In this document: in pieces, positions 1 to 5,898 of the stretch
How the letters are laid out: the number at the start of each line of letters is the position of its first letter
Numbering within the stretch: the stretch's first letter is position 1
Assembly (NCBI GenBank): GCA_003484585.1
Contig: DNBZ01000160.1
Coordinates: 1 to 8,460 of the forward strand
DNA: 8,460 nt
From: Bacteroidota bacterium
GTDB taxonomy: Bacteria > Bacteroidota > Bacteroidia > NS11-12g > UBA9320
Direction of reading: 5' to 3'
Program-made: the position numbers and the translations under genes
Notes under the pieces: model-generated
What the model saw: the letters and a program-made list of their open reading frames with translations, nothing else
Databases searched by the model: none
What the model was told of the DNA's origin: nothing

Positions 1-1
1 G

Positions 2-541
2 AGTGAGGTAGGTCATTTTCAAGGTGCTTGGTGTCCAGATGTAGATACTTTTAGGGATCAGTTGCCACTGGTAGTAGACGAGCTAGCAGACCAAAAAGAT
101 AAAACCGTGGTGATGTATTGTACAGGAGGTATACGCTGCGAGAAGGCAAGTGCGTATCTTAAACATAAGGGTTTTAAAGATGTGTATCACTTAGAAGGAG
201 GGATAATAAAGTATGCTCGCGATGCTAAAGAAAATGGCCTTGAGAATAAGTTCATTGGGAAAAACTTTGTCTTCGATGAGCGATTAAATGAGCGTATCAC
301 AGAAGATGTAATAGCAGGGTGCCATCTGTGTGGCGAACCTTTTGATGACCATACCAACTGTAAGAATAAGGCGTGTAATCTACTTTTCATCCAGTGTCCT
401 AAATGTGCTGAAAAGTATACAGGAACTTGCTCTACAGAGTGTCAAACCATAGTTGCTTTGCCAGAGGAGGAGCAGCGGGCTCTGCGAAAAGGAAAGGATA
501 ATGGAGTGAGAATATTTAGCAAAGGGCGGTTTGGTAAATAA
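2..541 (+). CDS. trhO: tRNA uridine(34) hydroxylase, rhodanese family (5'-truncated)
   Basis: This is the C-terminal half of TrhO (YceA/UPF0176 family), the oxygen-dependent enzyme that makes 5-hydroxyuridine at the wobble position of certain tRNAs in the cytoplasm. The frame is open to the left edge: the first codons read [10 protein letters not shown], which matches the conserved family segment before the rhodanese loop. The TTG at 62 is therefore an internal leucine and not the start. The rhodanese active-site loop [11 protein letters not shown] lies at about 119-151. It is followed by the family signature IEGG-like [11 protein letters not shown], the [11 protein letters not shown] block and a C-terminal cysteine-rich segment (about 326-448) with eight cysteines in CxxC-type pairs (CHLC, CPKC), probably metal-binding. 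About 179 residues are visible, against roughly 350 in E. coli. It shares the terminator region with convergent pdhB. The family call is firm; the start and N-terminal domain lie outside the window. Confidence 0.93.
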   Translation, partial: SEVGHFQGAWCPDVDTFRDQLPLVVDELADQKDKTVVMYCTGGIRCEKASAYLKHKGFKDVYHLEGGIIKYARDAKENGLENKFIGKNFVFDERLNERITEDVIAGCHLCGEPFDDHTNCKNKACNLLFIQCPKCAEKYTGTCSTECQTIVALPEEEQRALRKGKDNGVRIFSKGRFGK

Positions 542-630
542 GGACTGCTACACGCTATTTTTAACTCCTTGTTCAGAAGGCAGTGCCATAGTAAAAGTAA
601 TCAAAGGATAAATTTTACTCAAAAACAAAC

Positions 631-665
631 AAAAAAAGCCCATCCGAGACTAGCGAATGGGCTTT
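631..665 (-). terminator. Intrinsic terminator of pdhB, possibly bidirectional
   Basis: The arms AAAGCCCAT (635-643) and ATGGGCTTT (657-665) form a 9-bp stem around a 13-nt loop. Read on the - strand, the stem is followed by a run of seven Ts (637-631) and more T-rich sequence, and it begins 20 bp after the pdhB stop codon, so it is placed to end pdhB. On the + strand the tail is only TTTAAT, so it may also act weakly for trhO, which ends at 541. Confidence 0.85.
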
Positions 666-685
666 AATGTATTTCAGTTAATATT

Positions 686-1669
686 TTATTTGCGGTACAT
701 CACTGCATCTACAGCTTCTACTACACGCTGCACGTTAGGCAGCCACGCTTCTACTAGAGTAGCAGCATATGGTAGTGGAGTGTCACGCGTAGTTACACGC
801 TTGATAGGTGCATCTAGATGGTCGAACACCATTTGGCTCATCATATAGCTTATCTCAGAAGAGATAGACGCTAGTGGCCAAGCTTCTTCTAGTACTACAC
901 ATCTATTTGTTTTCTTAATACTCTCAGCTATCGTTTTGTAGTCTATCGGTCTTACAGATTGTAAGTCTATTAGTTCTACATCTATTCCTTTTTCTGCTAG
1001 TGCTGTTACAGCTTCCTCTGCTACACGCATCATTTTTCCAAAAGAAACTAAAGTAACATCAGTACCAGCCTTTTGGATATTGGCTTGTCCTATCGGGATG
1101 TAGTATTCTTCTTCTGGTACTTCGTGTTTAAAGCCGTACATCTGCTCACTCTCCATGAAAATAACAGGATCTGGATCTATGATAGCAGACTTTAAAAGTC
1201 CTTTAGCATTGTAAGCATTAGAAAGTACTACTACTTTTAGTCCTGGGCAGTTGGCATACCAGTTTTCGAAAGCTTGTGAATGCTGAGCACCAAGCTGGCC
1301 TGCACTACCTGTAGGTCCTCTGAAAACCATTGGAGAGCCAAATTGGCCGCCACTCATACTATTCATTTTGGCAGAAGCATTGATTATCTGGTCTATAGCT
1401 ACCAAACTAAAGTTGAAAGTCATAAACTCTACGATAGGCTTTAGGCCATTCATAGCAGCACCTGTAGCTATACCTGCAAACCCAAGTTCCGCAATAGGCG
1501 TGTCTATTACTCTTTTTGGGCCAAACTCCTCTAGCATTCCTTGACTTACCTTGTATGCTCCATTGTACTCGGCTACCTCTTCTCCTATTAAGAAAACACT
1601 TTCGTCTTTTCTCATTTCCTCGTTCATTGCTTCCCGAAGTGCTTCACGTATTTGCAGTTGTCTTGCCAT
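686..1669 (-). CDS. pdhB: Pyruvate dehydrogenase E1 component, beta subunit
   Basis: This is the beta subunit of the thiamine-diphosphate-dependent E1 of the pyruvate dehydrogenase complex, which decarboxylates pyruvate and passes the acetyl group to E2 lipoate. The 327 residues match the usual full length of about 325. Visible signatures are the GEEVAEYNGAYKVSQG block (residues 29-44, with the glutamate expected to activate the ThDP aminopyrimidine), ELGFAGIATGAAMNGLKP (61-78), EFMTFNFSLVAIDQI (81-95), MSGGQ (105-109), FRGPTGSAGQLGAQHSQ with active-site-region H130, and the transketolase C-terminal domain (about 195-320, SVRPID at 238-243). The ATG start gives the standard MARQLQIREAL N-terminus. 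It stands alone: neither pdhA nor the E2 gene is adjacent, and a separated pdhB is common in Bacteroidota. A branched-chain 2-oxoacid dehydrogenase beta subunit is the main alternative, but the similarity to mitochondrial-type PDHB is strong. Confidence 0.95.
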   Translation of the reverse strand: MARQLQIREALREAMNEEMRKDESVFLIGEEVAEYNGAYKVSQGMLEEFGPKRVIDTPIAELGFAGIATGAAMNGLKPIVEFMTFNFSLVAIDQIINASAKMNSMSGGQFGSPMVFRGPTGSAGQLGAQHSQAFENWYANCPGLKVVVLSNAYNAKGLLKSAIIDPDPVIFMESEQMYGFKHEVPEEEYYIPIGQANIQKAGTDVTLVSFGKMMRVAEEAVTALAEKGIDVELIDLQSVRPIDYKTIAESIKKTNRCVVLEEAWPLASISSEISYMMSQMVFDHLDAPIKRVTTRDTPLPYAATLVEAWLPNVQRVVEAVDAVMYRK

Positions 1670-1686
1670 GTCTTTTTTGCGAAGAG

Positions 1687-1694
1687 CAAATGTA
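1687..1694 (-). promoter_or_regulatory. Candidate -7 element of the pdhB promoter (TACATTTG)
   Basis: On the - strand the octamer TACATTTG matches the Bacteroidota -7 consensus TAnnTTTG exactly and lies 17 bp before the pdhB ATG, which would give a very short leader. I see no TTTG at the usual -33 spacing. A second - strand match, TATATTTG, lies at 1912-1919 and could be an upstream alternative. The octamer is identical to the one placed before the GldM-like gene. Confidence 0.45.
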
Positions 1695-1711
1695 AGAATT
1701 ATTGGTTACTT

Positions 1712-1773
1712 TTTGACTTGAGAGTGATTGATTTAGTATGTTTGATTATTGAGTGTTTAACGCATTACATTTG
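1712..1773 (+). promoter_or_regulatory. Two overlapping Bacteroidota-type promoters in tandem
   Basis: Promoter 1 is TTTG (1712-1715), 21 bp, then TATGTTTG (1737-1744). Promoter 2 is TTTG (1741-1744), again 21 bp, then TACATTTG (1766-1773). Both match -33 TTTG and -7 TAnnTTTG, and the TTTG closing the first -7 element doubles as the -33 element of the second. Transcription would begin near 1751 or 1780, more than 300 bp before the vWA start, giving either a long leader or a separate small transcript. This is inferred from motifs only. Confidence 0.45.
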
Positions 1774-1821
1774 ATATATTGTTTTGGGACTTACTTAACA
1801 GATGATTTAGGATAGATTGAC

Positions 1822-1902
1822 TCAGTATTGTTTGACAGAGGACTTTTTGATATGCGATGCAGGAAAAAAAATCAGTATCGTTTGACTCAGGACTTTTTGA
1901 TA
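1822..1902 (+). repeat. 31-bp imperfect direct repeat, two copies, 50-bp period
   Basis: Copy 1 is at 1822-1852 and copy 2 at 1872-1902. They agree at 28 of 31 positions, differing at three, and both end in GGACTTTTTGATA. Nineteen bases separate the copies. A degenerate third relative may lie at 1712-1732, which begins TTTGACT and ends TTGAT. The copies fall downstream of the tandem promoter matches, so they would be in the transcript. They could be binding sites for a regulator or a local duplication. Confidence 0.75.
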
Positions 1903-1940
1903 ACTTGGATTCAAATATAAACGTGTGTGGAGTCAATATG

Positions 1941-1986
1941 GCGGTGCTTTAGCTCCGCTTACTCGGATTATGAAACGGCTTTAGCC
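1941..1986. repeat. Pair of small hairpins sharing a GC-TTTA-GC core (REP-like)
   Basis: The first hairpin spans 1941-1958: GCGG pairs with CCGC, there is one T-T mismatch, then GC pairs with GC around a TTTA loop. The second spans 1977-1986: GGC-TTTA-GCC. The shared core GCTTTAGC, 18 bp apart, and the higher GC content than the surroundings resemble the paired palindromes of REP-type dispersed repeats. Copy number in the genome cannot be seen here, so the assignment is tentative. Confidence 0.35.
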
Positions 1987-2095
1987 CAACCTTTTGAAAA
2001 TTCGAATTGAATTTAGACTTATTTTTTTTTCTGCGTTTACCTTTTTATCCCTTCTCGTACTAATCAGTATATTTCACAATCAAAAAAAATAGCAC

Positions 2096-4003
2096 ATGAG
2101 ACATCTTAACATACTTTCTATAGTCCTCCTTTCTACCCTCTCACTTATACTCTCCGCCCAAAGCATTAGTGGCAATGTAAACGCATTTGAAAGCGAAACA
2201 GACCTTGGCTATGCCAATGTAGATATATACAAAGGGACAGAACTTATAGCGTCGGTGCTCGCAGATAAGGAAGGCAATTTTAATGTAAAACTAGATACAG
2301 GTACGTACCGTGCCGAGATAATATACGCCGGGTATAAAAAAATAACCCAAGAAATTCATGTGCAAGAGGACGAGAAAGTGGCCATAAGCCTGCAAGTAGA
2401 TAGTGAAAGTATATTCTCTAAACCAAAAGAAGATAGCCCAGCATACGATAGGGGAGATGCATCCTATTATTCAATAGAGGAAGAGGTTTATTATGACTCC
2501 GATATAAGTGAAGAAAAAGATAAGACTATACGTGTGACAAGCGGCTACGCCCCTATGCTATCCAAAAAAGAAATGGGCATAGTGCGTGGAGACTACAAAG
2601 GACCACAGCAAGGAGTGGCAGGTAGGCTTACCGCTGGAGAGATTAATGATTTTAGTAAATGGAAACTTTGGACAGACCTAAAAGCAGATGAACTGAGCGA
2701 GTATCAAAAAGAGTGGAACTATAGTCCTAGTAAACGGTATATGGTGCAGCTAATAGATGAGAGCGGATTGCCCTTGGCAGATATTACTGTACATCTAAAA
2801 AAGAAGGACGGCACAAAACTATATACAGCCAGAACGGACAATACTGGTAAAGCAGAACTTTGGAAAAGTTTGCTTTTTGAGCAGCAAGAAGCCAAAGAGA
2901 AACTAATAATAGAAGTCCTCTTTAGTGGAAATAAATTTACAATCAAGAATGCTAAATCATTCGAAGATGGAATGAATAGGCTAACCCTAGAGGCTGCGTG
3001 TAATCAATCTCAGAAGGTAGATATAGCCTTCGTAGTAGATGCTACGGGTAGTATGAGCGATGAGCTCAATTATCTCACTGCAGAACTCAATGATGTTATC
3101 TATAAAAGTAAAGAGATCAGCTCTACGCTCAATTTTAGCTTTGCTAATGTTTTCTATAGAGATCACGGAGATGCGTATCTTACTCGTAAGCAAGATTTTA
3201 CACGTATACTATCTGAGTCTGTAAGTTTCATCGGTGGTCAAAGTGCTGGTGGGGGTGGAGATTTTGAAGAGGCGGTAGAAGTAGCTTTAGATACAGCGGT
3301 GAATGCTTTGTCTTGGAGCCCGTATGCTAGAGCACGTATCTTATTTTTGATCCTAGATGCTCCTCCGCATAATACACCTGAAATTCAAGAAAAACTAAAT
3401 AGAATCAGCCTACAAGCTGCAGCCAAAGGAATACGAATAGTGCCTCTAGTAGCAAGTGGAATCAATAAAGGAACAGAATATCTAATGAGAAGTATAGCCT
3501 TGGCTACCAATGGTACGTACGCTTTCTTGACCGATGATAGTGGGATAGGAGGGGGTCACCTAAAACCAAGTACAGACAGTTATGAAGTGGAAACACTAAA
3601 CGATTTGCTAGTACGCGTGATAAAGAGCTATACCTATATGCCAGACTGCGAGCAGACCCTGCCAGAGCTAGACCTAAACTACCCTAGTGATACTGTAGTG
3701 TACTCTCCTCTAGATACTACAAAGGTAGACTCTAGTACTGTGAGCCCTGTAAAACCAATAGAGGTTACCTGGACATTTTATCCTAATCCTACACGTGGTA
3801 TAGTGAATATAAAAGCAAATGTTGCCATAGCAGAACTATACATTGCAGACCTGAGTGGTAAGGTGCTACAAGTAGTAAAAGACATAGAAGCAGATAAGGT
3901 AGTACAGGCAGACCTAAGCGGATATGCGAGCGGTATATACTTGATCCGCTATCCCGTAGGTAAACGATGGGTGAGTGGTAAGGTGGTGGTGAATAGGAGT
4001 TAA
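2096..4003 (+). CDS. Secreted vWA-domain protein with T9SS type A sorting domain
   Basis: The 635-residue precursor starts with a signal peptide (residues 1-21, cleavage near LSA|QS). A carboxypeptidase-regulatory-like beta-sandwich follows (about 24-101), then an acidic tyrosine-rich linker (about 102-145), a segment with the AGRLTAGEINDF motif (175-186), a second beta-sandwich (about 213-298, DNTGKAELW), and a von Willebrand A domain (about 307-512). The MIDAS motif is DATGSMS (D315, T317, S319), with AGGGGDFEEAV (384-394) and DAPPH (421-425). A Thr/Ser/Pro-rich linker leads to a T9SS C-terminal domain (about 558-635; FYPNPTRG, ASGIYLIR). The known role of such tails is export through the outer membrane and removal or surface anchoring. 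The only two cysteines, C302 and C518, flank the vWA domain and may close it with a disulfide. It converges on, and overlaps by 4 bp, the GldM-like gene. Binding partner unknown; adhesion or matrix binding is inferred from vWA domains generally. Confidence 0.88.
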   Translation: MRHLNILSIVLLSTLSLILSAQSISGNVNAFESETDLGYANVDIYKGTELIASVLADKEGNFNVKLDTGTYRAEIIYAGYKKITQEIHVQEDEKVAISLQVDSESIFSKPKEDSPAYDRGDASYYSIEEEVYYDSDISEEKDKTIRVTSGYAPMLSKKEMGIVRGDYKGPQQGVAGRLTAGEINDFSKWKLWTDLKADELSEYQKEWNYSPSKRYMVQLIDESGLPLADITVHLKKKDGTKLYTARTDNTGKAELWKSLLFEQQEAKEKLIIEVLFSGNKFTIKNAKSFEDGMNRLTLEAACNQSQKVDIAFVVDATGSMSDELNYLTAELNDVIYKSKEISSTLNFSFANVFYRDHGDAYLTRKQDFTRILSESVSFIGGQSAGGGGDFEEAVEVALDTAVNALSWSPYARARILFLILDAPPHNTPEIQEKLNRISLQAAAKGIRIVPLVASGINKGTEYLMRSIALATNGTYAFLTDDSGIGGGHLKPSTDSYEVETLNDLLVRVIKSYTYMPDCEQTLPELDLNYPSDTVVYSPLDTTKVDSSTVSPVKPIEVTWTFYPNPTRGIVNIKANVAIAELYIADLSGKVLQVVKDIEADKVVQADLSGYASGIYLIRYPVGKRWVSGKVVVNRS

Positions 4004-4785
4004 AGTACCGTAATAATAATCGGTCTTAGGTTAGCTGGAATGGTTTTCCCATTCACATCAACGTGTGCACGGATACCTTCTATTAGTATTCGATCTCCAG
4101 TTGTGACACGAGATAACATTCCTTGCATTTGGCTAGTTAGCTGATTGCTGCTAGAGAATGCCATTATAGCTGGATTGTCTTTGAAAGCAATGATCATTTT
4201 GAAACTTATTGCGGTGTATTCTAAATCCTCTTTGGAGTATACCCTGATCTCCGTTTGCTTCAAAATCTCTTCTAGTGTATGTGGTGCTCCATCAGTGTCA
4301 ATGGAACCAAAAGTGGCGTACAATGTACTGTCCATTTTTGTCCGTTCATTGGAAGTGGAATAGGCAGAATCATAAGGTCCTTCACTTTGAAATCCCTTTA
4401 CCACTAGAATGACTGGTTTCAGTGTAACTACATCAAATTGATCGCCATTTACAGTTGCGAACACAGATTCAATAAGCACTTTATCTCCTGCGACTATCTG
4501 ATTTAGTGCTCCTTGCATTTTTGGAGTTAGCTTGTCACCTGTACCCGACAAGAGCATAGAAACACCCTCTTTAGGTGCTATTATCATTTTGAATTTGGCT
4601 ACCACATATTGATTTTCATCTCCGGAAGATACGGTAAGTCTATCTTGAAGCAGAATTTCACTACGGTCATAGGGCCCTTCATGTTTTAACTCACCGAAGA
4701 CCAAACGTGGTCCCTCATTGGTAGTTTGTTGTGCAAAGGCACCAAAGGAAAGTAGAATACAGAGCGTAAAGAGTATGTTTTTCAT
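4000..4785 (-). CDS. Periplasmic protein of two tandem GldM C-terminal-like domains
   Basis: This 261-residue protein has a signal peptide (1-18, AFA|QQ) and two related units of about 100 residues, at 28-129 and 155-261. The units share FG...(E/D)G..., EIL.Q, a (K/S)FKMIIA strand (64-70; 194-200), LT.(K/Q)MQG.L (86-94; 216-224), (A/T)GD(K/R)(V/I)LIE (99-106; 229-236) and LKPVILV or LRPIIIT near the end. The pattern resembles the last domain of GldM, a periplasmic-arm component of the T9SS/gliding motor: the GG.I...EL segment, then F.V.SF, then a Gd.V.f..I.a segment. No transmembrane helix or other GldM domain is present, so this is not GldM itself. It has its own -7 promoter match 25 bp upstream. 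A role in T9SS or as an envelope binding module is inference; the resemblance is judged by eye. Confidence 0.68.
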   Translation of the reverse strand: MKNILFTLCILLSFGAFAQQTTNEGPRLVFGELKHEGPYDRSEILLQDRLTVSSGDENQYVVAKFKMIIAPKEGVSMLLSGTGDKLTPKMQGALNQIVAGDKVLIESVFATVNGDQFDVVTLKPVILVVKGFQSEGPYDSAYSTSNERTKMDSTLYATFGSIDTDGAPHTLEEILKQTEIRVYSKEDLEYTAISFKMIIAFKDNPAIMAFSSSNQLTSQMQGMLSRVTTGDRILIEGIRAHVDVNGKTIPANLRPIIITVL

Positions 4786-4810
4786 ATGGTTAGGTTTCAG
4801 CGTGTAACGC

Positions 4811-4818
4811 CAAATGTA
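4811..4818 (-). promoter_or_regulatory. Candidate -7 element before the GldM-like gene (TACATTTG)
   Basis: On the - strand TACATTTG matches TAnnTTTG exactly within the 53-bp gap after the upstream lipoprotein gene, 25 bp before the ATG at 4785. This suggests the GldM-like gene can be transcribed on its own. No clear TTTG is seen at -33. The same octamer precedes pdhB. Confidence 0.45.
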
Positions 4819-4838
4819 GCGGTTTTAGTATTTGACGA

Positions 4839-5429
4839 CTATTTTGATTTTATACTTATCTTAATATCATAAGCGTAACTGTCTAAGAGGTCTTTGCCCT
4901 CTATCCTGTATGCTGTTCCCATTTCTGGCACGAAGTAGGGAAGCTTGATTACTCCTAAAAAATCATTGTCAGGCAAGGCTGCATCTACTATAGATTTAGT
5001 ATCTAATGCCTTATAGCCTATGGTATTTAGCAGCTGTTCTAAGGCTGTTTGTGTGCTATCCTCACTACCGTCTGTATCTATCTCTGTAAGACAGATGAAA
5101 GCTGTACAATCCTGACAGTCAAAATCTGTGCTGAGCTCTACGGAATCTAATGTGTAGTTGCTATGTGCGGAGTCAAATACCATGGTCTCTAGTCGATATC
5201 CATTGAAATGCCAGATCTTGTCCTGTTGCGAACCAAAGAATATTGAAACGAGTATTTCGTCATTATTGCTAGAGAGTGTAGAGCGGTCTTCACTTAAGTC
5301 TATCGCTTTTATACTGACTAATTGTGCTGGTTGTAGCTGTACTTTGTTTTTCTTTTGGAAAAGGGCACAAGAACTTAGAATAAGAAGATATACTAGAATA
5401 ATAGCGTTATGGGTAATCTTGTTTTTCAA
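4839..5429 (-). CDS. Lipoprotein of unknown function, TTG start
   Basis: I do not recognise the family. The 196-residue product has a lipoprotein signal: hydrophobic stretch (about 9-18), then lipobox LSSC with C21 as the acylated cysteine. The residues after it (ALFQKKNK) are basic, not acidic, so a periplasm-facing inner leaflet location is more likely than surface export. The body is predicted mostly beta (ILVSIFFG, 59-66; YRLETMVF, 78-85). It has a CQDC motif (C105, C108) plus C113, and an acidic stretch EIDTDGSEDS (116-125) that could bind a cation. The start is TTG at 5429: there is no ATG or GTG between it and the upstream in-frame stop, and the resulting M-K-N-K N-terminus is typical. 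It lies between the copper operon terminator and the GldM-like gene. Its IDTDG segment also occurs in the second repeat of that neighbour (SIDTDG), perhaps by chance. Confidence 0.75.
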   Translation of the reverse strand: MKNKITHNAIILVYLLILSSCALFQKKNKVQLQPAQLVSIKAIDLSEDRSTLSSNNDEILVSIFFGSQQDKIWHFNGYRLETMVFDSAHSNYTLDSVELSTDFDCQDCTAFICLTEIDTDGSEDSTQTALEQLLNTIGYKALDTKSIVDAALPDNDFLGVIKLPYFVPEMGTAYRIEGKDLLDSYAYDIKISIKSK

Positions 5430-5457
5430 TGTGGTGAAGATACATTTAAATCTAGAA

Positions 5458-5489
5458 AAGGGTCACTTGCACTAAAGCAAATGACCCTT
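5458..5489 (-). terminator. Strong hairpin terminator closing the copper operon
   Basis: AAGGGTCA (5458-5465) pairs with TGACCCTT (5482-5489). After one mismatch the stem continues TTGC (5467-5470) with GCAA (5477-5480), leaving a 6-nt loop. It lies 24 bp after the stop of the HMA gene. On the - strand a short T-run follows (CCCTTTTC). On the + strand a longer T7 run (5495-5501) follows, so it could stop transcription from either side. Confidence 0.75.
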
Positions 5490-5513
5490 ATGTCTTTTTT
5501 TGAAAGAAGTATT

Positions 5514-5879
5514 TTACTTTTTCTTTCCTGAGCAGCAGCCTTTTTCAGTACCGCACTTTTTTACTTCTTTAGGTTTACAGCAGCTGTCAAGTTTGTCTTG
5601 ACCTTCTTTGCTAGCTGCTAACTTATCTGTAGCGTACCCTAAGTTGCTGATAGTCTTGTGGATTTGATCTTCAGTTACCTTCTTATCATTGTATCTCACG
5701 GTTAGCATTTTGGTCTCGGTATTCCATTCTGCGAATGATATGCCGGGGATGTCCAATGCTTTTTCAATTTTGTCTTTACACATACCGCATTCTCCTTTTA
5801 CAAGAATAGTTTGTGTGATAGTCTTGGCATATACACCTAGTGTACCTACCATAAATAATGCTAAAAATATGTTTTTCAT
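5514..5879 (-). CDS. Small secreted HMA-domain metal-binding protein with Cys-rich tail
   Basis: The 121-residue product has a signal peptide (1-18, VYA|KT), one heavy-metal-associated ferredoxin-like domain (about 21-88) with the metal loop GECGMCKDKIEKAL (C31, C34), and a lysine/cysteine-rich tail with five cysteines (C100, C101, C109, C115, C116; CC, C, CC). HMA domains bind Cu(I) and similar soft metals and pass them to partner proteins. With a signal peptide this one should act in the periplasm. The tail could give a second metal site or a thiol store. It is the last gene of the operon, 19 bp after the MbnH-like gene, which supports copper as the metal. A mercury-binding MerP-like role is possible, but no mer genes are visible. 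Confidence 0.85.
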   Translation of the reverse strand: MKNIFLALFMVGTLGVYAKTITQTILVKGECGMCKDKIEKALDIPGISFAEWNTETKMLTVRYNDKKVTEDQIHKTISNLGYATDKLAASKEGQDKLDSCCKPKEVKKCGTEKGCCSGKKK

Positions 5880-5898
5880 GTTTGTGTTTTTTAATTGT

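Larger units (their letters stand above)
1670..2095. other. Divergent intergenic region between pdhB and the vWA gene
   Basis: These 426 bp separate two divergent genes and contain no plausible coding sequence or recognisable RNA gene. They hold the pdhB -7 match, two overlapping + strand promoter matches (1712-1773), two 31-bp direct repeats (1822-1852 and 1872-1902), two TTTA-loop hairpins (1941-1986), a 10-bp palindrome AATTCGAATT (1999-2008) and a T9 run (2022-2030). A partial -7 match, TATATTTC, lies at 2068-2075 just before the vWA start. The region is denser in repeats and structure than a simple promoter gap and may include remains of a small mobile or dispersed element. Confidence 0.7.

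Noticed and set aside
62..541. TTG at 62 as the start of the rhodanese gene
   Set aside because: The frame is open to the left edge and the upstream codons match conserved TrhO sequence, so this is an internal leucine of a truncated gene.
657..848. 63-codon + strand reading frame antisense to the end of pdhB
   Set aside because: It starts inside the pdhB terminator hairpin and has a low-complexity Thr/Ser composition expected from reading the complement of a coding strand.
1822..1902. Minimal CRISPR array
   Set aside because: Only two imperfect copies with a 19-bp gap, no dyad symmetry in the repeat and no cas genes nearby.
4000..4785. gldM itself
   Set aside because: It is half the length, has a cleaved signal peptide in place of a membrane helix, carries only terminal-domain-like repeats, and lacks gldK/L/N neighbours.
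5158..5475. 105-codon + strand reading frame antisense to the lipoprotein
   Set aside because: It lies inside the lipoprotein gene on the other strand, has no domain or signal of its own and ends inside the terminator hairpin. It is a shadow frame.
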